DNA of 5,219 bases from Thermoflavifilum sp. (GCA_019683625.1 JADGHY010000160.1:1-5219), one strand, 5' to 3'. Numbered from the stretch's first letter, positions 1 through 5,219 are shown. The notes: generated from the sequence alone by a model not told the origin. Translations and numbers: made by a program.

Positions 1-1
1 A

Positions 2-877
2 TTCGAAACCGTGCAAGAATACAACACATTTTACCATCACGAGACCCTACATCCGGTGGTGAGTGTAGTGGATCTCTCAAAAGCAGCCCCTCATGGCAGT
101 GTAAAAATGTATTTCGGATTGTATGCTGTTTTTTTAAAGGAGGTAAAATGCGGAGATCTGATTTATGGGCGGGCCATTTACGACTATCAAGAGGGCACGC
201 TCGTCTTCATTGCTCCTGGCCAGGTGGTGGAGGTCAATAGCCAGGAGCCTATCCAGCCTAAAGGATTGGCTTTGGTTTTTCATCCTGACTTGTTGCATGG
301 CACGCAGCTGGGCCGGAGCATCCATGAGTATAGTTTTTTTGGCTATCAATCCCGCGAGGCTTTGCACATTTCCGAGCGGGAAAAGGAAATTGTACTCGGT
401 TGTTTTTCCAAAATCCGGGAAGAAATTGCTCATCCGGTGGACAAACACAGCAGAAAGCTTATTGTTTCCAATATTGAATTGTTTTTAAACTATTGTCTTC
501 GTTTCTACGACCGGCAGTTTATGACCCGGGAGCAGGTACACAAAGGCATACTGGAAAGATTTGAAACATTGCTGCAGGCCTATTTGCATTCTGATAAGCC
601 CAAAACGATTGGTTTGCCAACGGTTGGGTATTTCGCAGAAGCCTTACACTTGTCGCCAAATTATTTTGGGGATTTGGTGAAAAAACATACCGGACTTACG
701 GCTCAGGAATATATTCAGCTGAAGCTCATTGCGCTGGCTAAGGAGCGCCTGTTCGACCCGGAAAAATCAATCAGCGAAGTGGCCTACGAACTGGGTTTTC
801 GGTATCCCCAGCATTTCACGCGGTTGTTTAAGCAAAAAGTAGGCCTTTCTCCCACAGCCTATCGTTTTTCGCCATGA
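2..877 (+). CDS. AraC-family transcriptional regulator (5' end outside window)
   Basis: DNA-binding transcriptional regulator of the AraC/XylS family; its effector and targets cannot be told from the sequence. Counting from the GTG at 11, the first ~170 residues form a divergent N-terminal sensor region of the type common in Bacteroidota. Residues ~200-288 are the AraC DNA-binding domain: first helix-turn-helix at ~205-226 (VGYFAEALHLSPNYFGDLV) and second at ~252-275 (ISEVAYELGFRYPQHFTRLF), followed by the usual GLSPTAYR end. The GTG at 11 is probably not the start. The frame stays open to the window edge and reads FETVQEYN..., and homologues as I recall them carry a similar (K/E)TVQEYN-ETLHPLVSV segment inside the protein, so some N-terminal residues lie upstream. 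It faces the feoA-like gene tail to tail. An AAAGGAGGT string at 136-144 is internal and out of frame. The family call is secure; the role is unknown. Confidence 0.93.
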   Translation, partial: FETVQEYNTFYHHETLHPVVSVVDLSKAAPHGSVKMYFGLYAVFLKEVKCGDLIYGRAIYDYQEGTLVFIAPGQVVEVNSQEPIQPKGLALVFHPDLLHGTQLGRSIHEYSFFGYQSREALHISEREKEIVLGCFSKIREEIAHPVDKHSRKLIVSNIELFLNYCLRFYDRQFMTREQVHKGILERFETLLQAYLHSDKPKTIGLPTVGYFAEALHLSPNYFGDLVKKHTGLTAQEYIQLKLIALAKERLFDPEKSISEVAYELGFRYPQHFTRLFKQKVGLSPTAYRFSP

Positions 878-901
878 AAAATAAATTCAGAAAAACGATG
901 G
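859..901. repeat. Inverted repeat spanning the araC-family stop codon
   Basis: ATCGTTTTTC (861-870) is matched exactly by its reverse complement GAAAAACGAT (890-899). One G-U pair (860/900) and one C-G pair (859/901) extend the stem to 12 pairs. Within the 19-base loop, TGAA (875-878) and TTCA (886-889) can pair further. The stop codon (875-877) lies in the loop. No U-tract follows on either strand, so it is not a canonical intrinsic terminator. It could act as a 3'-end stabilising hairpin or a weak bidirectional barrier between the two convergent genes. Confidence 0.6.
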
Positions 902-911
902 CCATATCTGG

Positions 912-941
912 CAGCCGGCCTATCCCCTGGCTGATGCTTTT
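912..941 (+). terminator. Possible weak intrinsic terminator after the AraC-family gene
   Basis: CAGCCGG (912-918) can pair with CTGGCTG (927-933), giving seven pairs including one G-U around an 8-base loop, 34 bases after the stop codon. A short TTTT run occurs at 938-941. The stem is GC-rich but the U-tract is short and offset, so the call is tentative. Confidence 0.3.
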
Positions 942-981
942 CGTTGGATTTTCGCCGCTGGAAATAAGTTATTCGGCCGGA

Positions 982-1230
982 TCAATATAAGGAATTGTGT
1001 TTTTCGAGCACTTCTTCCACCCAGATGTAGTCGGCTTCTTTTTTGCGTAGGCTCAGGTGATAACCTGCCACAGAGATAGAGATCGGATCACCAAAGAGAG
1101 CAATTTTCTGGACTTCCACCACCTCGCCTGGTACACATCCCATTTCCATGAGTTTCAGGTAAATATCATCTTGTTCAAATGAGCGAATAATGGCTTTTTT
1201 CCCAATACCGAGTGCAGATAACCGGATCAT
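982..1230 (-). CDS. FeoA-domain protein (ferrous-iron transport accessory type)
   Basis: Small cytoplasmic protein of 82 residues with the SH3-like FeoA fold. FeoA proteins normally assist the FeoB Fe2+ permease, and the same domain also occurs at the C-terminus of DtxR-type regulators. Visible family features are the N-terminal RLSxLxIGxxAxI strand, the LxEMGCVPGEVVEV segment (residues ~27-40), GDPISISVAGYHLSLRKKEA (residues ~48-66) and a closing IWVEE. The ATG at 1230 gives the start MIRLS, which fits the family; a TTG two codons upstream (1236) is possible but less likely. No clear Shine-Dalgarno sequence precedes it. It is divergent from ybeY (73 bp between start codons) and convergent with the AraC-family gene. 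No feoB can follow it in an operon, because the next gene downstream runs the other way, so it is an orphan here. The symbol is left blank because a Feo-transport role is not shown. Confidence 0.9.
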   Translation of the reverse strand: MIRLSALGIGKKAIIRSFEQDDIYLKLMEMGCVPGEVVEVQKIALFGDPISISVAGYHLSLRKKEADYIWVEEVLEKHNSLY

Positions 1231-1249
1231 GTGCAACCGAAATTCCGGA

Positions 1250-1257
1250 CAAATCTA
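1250..1257 (-). promoter_or_regulatory. Predicted -7 element of the FeoA-gene promoter
   Basis: The minus strand reads TAGATTTG, an exact match to the Bacteroidota -7 consensus TAnnTTTG. It ends 19 bases before the ATG at 1230, implying a short leader. No convincing TTTG -33 element is seen 19-21 bases upstream, so this is a prediction from one element and position. Confidence 0.42.
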
Positions 1258-1303
1258 CGGGAAAAACCGGATTTTTGCATCCGCATCATGCGAAAAGGGA
1301 GCG

Positions 1304-1753
1304 ATGATTTCACAGCGGATTTTTTTTGCCACACACGAGGTAAGCAACCCCCTTCGTTCTCCCCTGACCAAGGCCAGGGTCAGGCAGGCTATTTGCTATT
1401 TATTTCAGCAGGAACAGCAGCGCTTCTCCAGGCTATTGTATGTGTTTTGTTCGGATGCTTATTTGCTGGCCTTAAACCAACAGTATTTGCAGCATGACAC
1501 CTATACCGATATTCTGACTTTCGACCTCACCACCCCGCCCCAGCTTTTGGAAGGGGAGATTTATATCAGTATTCTAAGGGTAAAAGAGAATGCCCGGAAA
1601 TTTGGTGTCCCCTTTCCGGAGGAATTAGCCCGGGTGATGTTTCATGGCGCGCTGCATCTGTGTGGCTATGACGATCAGGACGAGAAAAGCCGCCAGCTCA
1701 TGCGCGCTAAAGAAGAGGCCTATCTGGCTTACCTCCGGGGCCTCCTGGGATAA
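1304..1753 (+). CDS. ybeY: Endoribonuclease YbeY (16S rRNA 3'-end maturation)
   Basis: Single-strand metallo-endoribonuclease acting in 16S rRNA 3'-end maturation and late 30S quality control in the cytoplasm. With the start at ATG 1304 the protein has 149 residues, close to the usual family length. The conserved core is visible: YVFCSD (46-51), LNQQYLQHDTYTDILTFDL (57-75, the D-x-x-T-D-[IV]-L-[ST]-F motif), GEIYIS (84-89), and the metal-binding motif HGALHLCGYDD (114-124). H114, H118 and D124 are the predicted Zn ligands. Asp in place of the third His is, from memory, usual in Bacteroidota. The frame is open upstream to 1190, but that extension overlaps the feoA-like gene and does not resemble YbeY, so the internal ATG is preferred. 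AAGGGAG lies just before it, though rather close. A parS site and the CAP gene follow. In other Bacteroidota, as I recall, ybeY is often adjacent to mnmG. Confidence 0.95.
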   Translation: MISQRIFFATHEVSNPLRSPLTKARVRQAICYLFQQEQQRFSRLLYVFCSDAYLLALNQQYLQHDTYTDILTFDLTTPPQLLEGEIYISILRVKENARKFGVPFPEELARVMFHGALHLCGYDDQDEKSRQLMRAKEEAYLAYLRGLLG

Positions 1754-1757
1754 CCCA

Positions 1758-1791
1758 TTTGGATGTTTCACGTGAAACAGCATGAAATTTG
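1758..1791 (+). promoter_or_regulatory. Tentative promoter of the CAP gene overlapping parS
   Basis: A TTTG at 1758-1761 and GAAATTTG at 1784-1791 resemble the Bacteroidota -33 (TTTG) and -7 (TAnnTTTG) boxes. The first base of the -7 box mismatches, and the spacer of 22 bases is slightly long. The parS palindrome occupies most of the spacer. This is a weak prediction. Confidence 0.22.
1764..1779. other. parS: parS centromere site (ParB-binding), perfect palindrome
   Basis: TGTTTCACGTGAAACA is a perfect 16-bp palindrome and matches the bacterial chromosomal parS consensus TGTTNCACGTGAAACA at every position. ParB (Spo0J) dimers bind such sites, spread along the flanking DNA and, with ParA and SMC, segregate the replication origin region. 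It lies 10 bp after the ybeY stop codon and 40 bp before the CAP start, entirely between genes. Chance occurrence of a 16-bp match is very unlikely, and a second site occurs 704 bp downstream. Confidence 0.93.
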
Positions 1792-1803
1792 AATAAAGCT
1801 TTC

Positions 1804-1819
1804 AGCAAAACCTTTTGCT
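1804..1819. repeat. Palindrome directly abutting the CAP start codon
   Basis: AGCAAAA (1804-1810), two bases CC, then TTTTGCT (1813-1819) form a perfect 7-bp inverted repeat that ends at the base before the ATG at 1820. It replaces any Shine-Dalgarno sequence. In DNA it could be an operator; in RNA a small hairpin with a loop of ~6 bases could cover the initiation region. Function is not known. Confidence 0.5.
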
Positions 1820-2467
1820 ATGCACAAACAAAGCGCCGCATGGCTGGTTGGGGCAATGGGCATTTTTTGGATCCTAACCGGCACACCCTTGACCGCGGGA
1901 CAGGCAACGGTCAAACATGGAGTTAGCGATTCTTTGGAAGAAACCACGAGAGACGAGGCTATGGAGCAGGCCTTGTGGGAGCTGGTTAATCAGCTTCGGG
2001 CCAACCCTGCTCGGTTTTATCACCAGGTCATTGAGCCTTATCTTCACACGGAAACAGCCATTCACTTCTCTTCCCATACTGTTCATTCGCTCCGGAAAGA
2101 AATGTTGCAATCACCGCCCTTACCAACCTTGCAGTCCGAGGAACGACTCCGGCAAACGGCCTTATTGTTGGCCAAGGATCTGGTGGCTCATCAGCAAGGC
2201 CGCCTTTCCCATACCATGAGCAACGGAACCAGCTTTGCCCAGCGTTTTCGTGCAGCCGGCATGGGATGTGGGGCCGAAAACCTATACACGGGATTGCACC
2301 GGACAGCAGAGCAGGTGCTGGCCGACTGGTTAATTGATGAAGGCGTGCCCGGCTATGGCCATCGGCACAATCTCTTGAATCCTCAATATCGGAGCACCGG
2401 CATTGTGGTATTGCGAAACCGGAAGGGACAAATTTGGGTGGTACAGGACTTTGGCTGTATGCCCTGA
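1820..2467 (+). CDS. Secreted CAP/SCP-domain protein (YkwD/PR-1 type)
   Basis: Exported protein of 215 residues with a CAP (cysteine-rich secretory, antigen 5, PR-1) domain. Residues 1-~28 form a signal peptide: HK at the N-terminus, the hydrophobic stretch AAWLVGAMGIFWIL, and a likely cleavage after PLTAG. No lipobox cysteine is seen, so it is predicted to be soluble in the periplasm or outside the cell. The CAP domain covers residues ~50-214: helix ALWELVNQLRANPARFY (51-67), LRQTALLLAKDLV (110-122), RLSH with H131, AEN with E153, and GHRHNLLNPQYRSTGI (180-195) with H181/H183, then WVVQDFG. These histidines and the glutamate match the conserved CAP cavity. C150 and C213 could form a disulphide. 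CAP proteins have varied and mostly unknown bacterial roles, so no substrate is proposed. It separates ybeY from mnmG and has a parS site on each side; the second begins at the base after its stop codon. Confidence 0.9.
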   Translation: MHKQSAAWLVGAMGIFWILTGTPLTAGQATVKHGVSDSLEETTRDEAMEQALWELVNQLRANPARFYHQVIEPYLHTETAIHFSSHTVHSLRKEMLQSPPLPTLQSEERLRQTALLLAKDLVAHQQGRLSHTMSNGTSFAQRFRAAGMGCGAENLYTGLHRTAEQVLADWLIDEGVPGYGHRHNLLNPQYRSTGIVVLRNRKGQIWVVQDFGCMP

Positions 2468-2483
2468 TGTTTCACGTGGAACA
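2468..2483. other. parS: parS centromere site (ParB-binding), second copy
   Basis: TGTTTCACGTGGAACA is the reverse complement of TGTTCCACGTGAAACA and so fits the parS consensus TGTTNCACGTGAAACA exactly. It breaks full palindromy at one pair. It begins immediately after the CAP stop codon (2465-2467) and ends 53 bp before the mnmG ATG. It shares the leading GA with the first site (GATGTTTCACGTG in both), but the sequences beyond differ. Confidence 0.92.
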
Positions 2484-2509
2484 ATCCCACCCAAGCGCCG
2501 CCATTTTGG

Positions 2510-2517
2510 TAATTTTG
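2510..2517 (+). promoter_or_regulatory. Predicted -7 element of the mnmG promoter
   Basis: TAATTTTG matches the Bacteroidota -7 consensus TAnnTTTG and ends 19 bases before the mnmG ATG, the same spacing as the element predicted for the FeoA gene. No good TTTG -33 box is present at the expected distance. The parS site ends 26 bp upstream, so ParB bound there would cover or abut the -33 region. ATTTTGG (2503-2509) and CCAAAAT (2530-2536) also form a 7-bp inverted repeat around the element. Confidence 0.42.
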
Positions 2518-2536
2518 CAAGCCAAATGCCCAAAAT

Positions 2537-4399
2537 ATGTTTCCCCGATACGATGTGATTGTGGTAGGAGCCGGCCATGCGGGTTGCGAAGCTGCTGCCG
2601 CCGCAGCCAACTTAGGCTCTTCCGTGTTGCTGATCACCATGAACATGCAAAACATGGCCCAGATGAGCTGCAATCCGGCCATGGGAGGAATTGCCAAAGG
2701 CCAAATTATCCGGGAAATTGATGCCATGGGAGGATACTCGGGTATCGTAACCGATCTCACCACCATCCAGTTCCGAATGCTCAACCGTTCAAAAGGCCCG
2801 GCTATGTGGAGCCCGAGAGCGCAAAACGACCGGATGCAATTTTCCTGGACCTGGCGCCTGAAACTGGAACAAACGCCCCGGATCGATTTTTATCAGGATA
2901 CGGTGGTGGGTTTGCTGGTAAAAGATCGCCGATGTTATGGCGTGGTGACCCAACTCGGTCATCGGATTGAAGCGCGAGCCGTAGTACTCACCAACGGCAC
3001 TTTCCTGAATGGTGTCATTCATATCGGTGAAAAACATTTCGGCGGTGGCCGGGTAGCCGAGCGGGCAGCCACAGGCATCACCGAACAACTGGTTTCCTTA
3101 GGCTTCGAAAGTGGCCGGCTCAAAACGGGTACCCCGCCCCGTGTCGACGGCCGCTCCCTGGATTATACGCGGATGGAGGAACAAAAGGGAGATCCCGAAA
3201 TCACGGGTTTTTCTTTCCTGGACACGCCAAAGCCCACCCAACAGAAGAGCTGCTGGATCACCTACACCAATCCGCAAGTGCACGAAATCCTTAAAACGGG
3301 ATTCGATCGCTCACCCATGTTCCAGGGGCGGATTCAAGGGGTAGGGCCCCGCTATTGCCCCAGCATCGAAGATAAAATCAATCGGTTTGCCGATAAGGAA
3401 CGCCATCAAATTTTCGTGGAACCCGAAGGCTGGCATACCATTGAAGTGTATGTGAACGGTTTCTCCACCTCCCTTCCGGAAGAAGTTCAGTTTAAAGCAC
3501 TTCAAAAAATTCCCGGCTTTGAACAATGCAAAATGTTTCGTCCGGGATATGCGATTGAATACGACTTCTTCCCGCCCACCCAGCTCCAGCTTTCCCTGGA
3601 AACCCGACTCATTGAAAATCTGTTCTTCGCCGGACAGATCAACGGCACTACTGGCTATGAAGAGGCCGCCTGCCAAGGCCTGATGGCCGGCATCAACGCG
3701 CATCGCAAGATCCATGACCTGGAACCGATTATTCTGAAAAGAGATGAAGCGTATATCGGGGTGCTGATTGACGATCTGGTCCACAAGGGAACGGTGGAAC
3801 CTTATCGCATGTTTACTTCCAGGGCGGAATTCAGAACCTTGTTGCGCCAAGACAATGCCGATCTGCGCCTCACGCCGCTGGCCTATGCAATCGGACTGGC
3901 CACGGAAGCACGCATGCAGCGCGTGCACCGCAAGCAACACCAAATTCAGCAACTCACCCAATTGCTCCAGGAATATACCCTTGTCCCCGAACAAGTGAAT
4001 CCTTTTCTCGAAGATATGGGAGCTCCCCTGCTAAAGGAAAAACAACGGGCTGCCCGGTTTCTGTTGCGTCCGGAAATTTCCCTGGCCCAGTTGCAGCAAT
4101 GGCTGCCCACGGTTGCAGACCTGTTGAAGCCCTTTGATGCGGAGGCAATTGAACAAACAGAGATTCAATTGAAATACGCCAGCTACATCGAAAAGGAAAA
4201 AGAACTCTCCCGCAAGATGCGCCAGCTGGAAGAAGTGCCGATCCCGGAAAACTTTCATTATGAAAAAATCCAGGCCCTTTCCACTGAGGCGCGGCAAAAA
4301 CTGTTGAAATTTAAACCTCGCACACTCGGGCAGGCAAGCCGCATCAGCGGCGTAAATCCCAGCGATATTCAGGTGTTGATGGTGTATATGGGAAGATAA
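2537..4399 (+). CDS. mnmG: tRNA uridine-5-carboxymethylaminomethyl modification enzyme MnmG (GidA)
   Basis: FAD-dependent subunit of the MnmE-MnmG complex, which installs the (carboxymethyl)aminomethyl group at C5 of wobble uridine 34 in a set of tRNAs, using methylene-tetrahydrofolate. The protein has 620 residues, full length for the family (E. coli ~629). Landmarks: the FAD dinucleotide-binding GAGHAG (11-16); MSCNPAMGGIAKG (43-55) with C45; NGTFLNG (153-159); GRLKTGTPPRVDG (193-205); family signature GPRYCPSIEDK (270-280) with C274; signature AGQINGTTGYEEAA (365-378) through NA (387-388); MFTSRAEFR (425-433); and a helical C-terminal domain ending in SRISGVNPSDI. C45 and C274 correspond to the functionally important E. 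coli C47 and C277. The ATG at 2537 gives MFPRYDVIVVGAG, the usual start; there is no evident Shine-Dalgarno sequence. It probably has its own promoter beside parS and converges with mqnC. No frameshift or missing motif is seen. Confidence 0.98.
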   Translation: MFPRYDVIVVGAGHAGCEAAAAAANLGSSVLLITMNMQNMAQMSCNPAMGGIAKGQIIREIDAMGGYSGIVTDLTTIQFRMLNRSKGPAMWSPRAQNDRMQFSWTWRLKLEQTPRIDFYQDTVVGLLVKDRRCYGVVTQLGHRIEARAVVLTNGTFLNGVIHIGEKHFGGGRVAERAATGITEQLVSLGFESGRLKTGTPPRVDGRSLDYTRMEEQKGDPEITGFSFLDTPKPTQQKSCWITYTNPQVHEILKTGFDRSPMFQGRIQGVGPRYCPSIEDKINRFADKERHQIFVEPEGWHTIEVYVNGFSTSLPEEVQFKALQKIPGFEQCKMFRPGYAIEYDFFPPTQLQLSLETRLIENLFFAGQINGTTGYEEAACQGLMAGINAHRKIHDLEPIILKRDEAYIGVLIDDLVHKGTVEPYRMFTSRAEFRTLLRQDNADLRLTPLAYAIGLATEARMQRVHRKQHQIQQLTQLLQEYTLVPEQVNPFLEDMGAPLLKEKQRAARFLLRPEISLAQLQQWLPTVADLLKPFDAEAIEQTEIQLKYASYIEKEKELSRKMRQLEEVPIPENFHYEKIQALSTEARQKLLKFKPRTLGQASRISGVNPSDIQVLMVYMGR

Positions 4400-4403
4400 A
4401 TAC

Positions 4404-5219
4404 TCAAGGTAAAACCTGTTCTTCAATGTCTTCCGGAATTTCCCGCCATTCATATTCTTGGTTACGCAGCTGGGGCTCAAAACCGGCTTCGCGGATAGCC
4501 TCCTGAATGGTGCGGTAGGTAAACCGATGAGAGGCGCCTGCCGCACTCACCACATTCTCTTCCAGCATAATGGAGCCAAAATCATTGGCTCCCGCGTGCA
4601 GGCAAATCTGCGCTATTTTTTTACCCACCGTGAGCCAGGAAGCCTGGATGTTGGGAATATTGGGGAGCATAATGCGGCTCATGGCAATCATGCGCACATA
4701 TTCTTCTCCCGTGGTTAAATTATGCACTCCCCGGATCTTTGCCAGCAAAGTGTCCACATCCTGAAAGGTCCAGGGAATAAAAGCCAGAAATCCTTTGGCA
4801 TCGGCGGGTTTACGGGCCTGCAGCTCCCGAATCTTCACCAGGTGTTCAAACCGCTCCCGGATGGTTTCCACATGGCCAAACATCATGGTGGCCGAGGTGG
4901 TGATCCGAAGCTGGTGAGCCTCGGCCATGATATCGAGCCATTCCTGTGCGCTGCATTTGCCTTTAGAGATCAGCCGCCTGACCCGATCCACTAAAATTTC
5001 GGCACCGGCTCCGGGTAGGGAATCCAGCCCGGCTTCGCGTAAGGCAATCAGCACATCCCTATGGCTCATCTTTTCCAGCTTGCAAATATGGGCAACCTCG
5101 GGAGGCCCCAGCGCATGCAGGCGGATATTGGGAAATTCTTGTTTGATTTGGCGGAAAAGATCCGTATAAAATTTCAACCCCAACTCCGGATGATGCCCAC
5201 CCTGAAGCAAAAGCTGATC
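4404..5219 (-). CDS. mqnC: Cyclic dehypoxanthine futalosine synthase MqnC (N-terminus outside window)
   Basis: Radical SAM enzyme that converts dehypoxanthine futalosine to the cyclic spiro intermediate in the futalosine route to menaquinone. 271 codons are visible. The frame is open to the window edge and reads DQLLLQGGHHPELG; the TTG at 5210 is not a real start. The family is usually ~370 residues, so roughly 100 residues, including the CxxxCxxC [4Fe-4S]/SAM motif, lie beyond the window. Visible family features, counting from 5210: LQGGHHPELG (2-11), LHALGPPEV (31-39), LDSLPGAGAEILVDRVRR (62-79), TSATMMFGHVET (105-116), FIPWTFQ (144-150), PNIQASW (186-192) and GANDFGSIMLEENVV (207-221). GHVET and FIPWTFQ point to MqnC rather than the related MqnE or CofH. 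It ends 4 bp from the mnmG stop codon, in opposite orientation. Its presence implies that menaquinone is made by the futalosine rather than the classical Men pathway. Confidence 0.93.
   Translation of the reverse strand, partial: DQLLLQGGHHPELGLKFYTDLFRQIKQEFPNIRLHALGPPEVAHICKLEKMSHRDVLIALREAGLDSLPGAGAEILVDRVRRLISKGKCSAQEWLDIMAEAHQLRITTSATMMFGHVETIRERFEHLVKIRELQARKPADAKGFLAFIPWTFQDVDTLLAKIRGVHNLTTGEEYVRMIAMSRIMLPNIPNIQASWLTVGKKIAQICLHAGANDFGSIMLEENVVSAAGASHRFTYRTIQEAIREAGFEPQLRNQEYEWREIPEDIEEQVLP

Noticed and set aside
136..240. Strong Shine-Dalgarno-like AAAGGAGGT followed by ATG at 148, opening a 30-codon frame inside the AraC-family gene
   Set aside because: The string is produced by the codons of LKEVK in the real frame. 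The small frame is low-complexity, ends at 240 and resembles nothing; Bacteroidota rarely depend on Shine-Dalgarno sequences.
811..830. Partial parS-like strings, for example ATTTCACGCGG near 814 and TTTTCGTGGAACC near 3411
   Set aside because: They lack the central CACGTG and fall within coding sequence; only two positions in the window carry the full core.
1244..1277. TCCGG/CCGGA and AAAAACCGGATTTTT inverted repeats in the feoA-ybeY divergent gap
   Set aside because: The arms are only 5 bp and expected by chance; GATTTTTG at 1270-1277 is a one-mismatch -7 box for ybeY without a -33 partner, too weak to annotate.
1190..1303. N-terminal extension of YbeY back to 1190
   Set aside because: It would overlap the feoA-like gene start on the other strand, and the residues do not match YbeY. 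The ATG at 1304 gives the normal length.
2434..2721. Frames beginning or passing through MFHVEQ / MFHVKH at the parS sites
   Set aside because: The ATG and the peptide arise from reading GATGTTTCACGTG of parS on either strand. They overlap real genes and carry no domain.
3311..3994. 227-codon open frame on the minus strand within mnmG
   Set aside because: It is a shadow of the highly conserved mnmG frame, with no recognisable domain and no promoter context.
1..5219. oriC elements (clusters of TTATCCACA DnaA boxes), tRNA genes, CRISPR repeats, insertion-sequence ends
   Set aside because: I looked for them on both strands by eye and saw none. Origin proximity is inferred only from the parS sites and mnmG.

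Overview
The window looks like ordinary chromosomal DNA from a member of the Bacteroidota, most likely near the Chitinophagales, though this placement rests on remembered family sequences and not on a search. The clues are a MnmG and a YbeY of Bacteroidota type (YbeY carries HGxLHLCGYDD, with Asp in place of the usual third His), TAnnTTTG-type -7 promoter elements, mostly poor Shine-Dalgarno sequences, and a futalosine-pathway menaquinone gene. No insertion sequence, tRNA, rRNA or CRISPR array is visible.

Layout from left to right: (1) an AraC-family regulator on the + strand, whose 5' end runs off the window (2-877). (2) A 104-bp gap with two inverted repeats, separating it from a convergent gene. 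(3) A small stand-alone FeoA-domain protein on the - strand (982-1230). (4) A 73-bp divergent gap, then the rRNA-maturation endonuclease YbeY on the + strand (1304-1753). (5) A perfect 16-bp parS palindrome (1764-1779). (6) A secreted CAP/SCP-domain protein on the + strand (1820-2467). (7) A second parS site of non-palindromic form (2468-2483), starting at the base after the CAP stop codon. (8) Full-length mnmG/gidA on the + strand (2537-4399). (9) The 3' three-quarters of mqnC on the - strand (4404-5219), converging on mnmG with only 4 bp between the stop codons. All of the window is accounted for; no gene-free stretch exceeds about 105 bp.

The functional core is ybeY and mnmG, two translation-apparatus genes (16S rRNA 3' maturation and tRNA wobble-uridine modification). 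The most notable observation is that the CAP gene between them is bracketed by two ParB-binding parS centromere sites about 700 bp apart. This suggests that the window lies in the origin-proximal part of the chromosome and helps anchor the segregation machinery. Both parS sites sit where promoter elements for the CAP gene and mnmG are predicted, so ParB loading and local transcription may affect each other. I found no clearly new multi-gene system; the twin parS arrangement is the item most worth following up.
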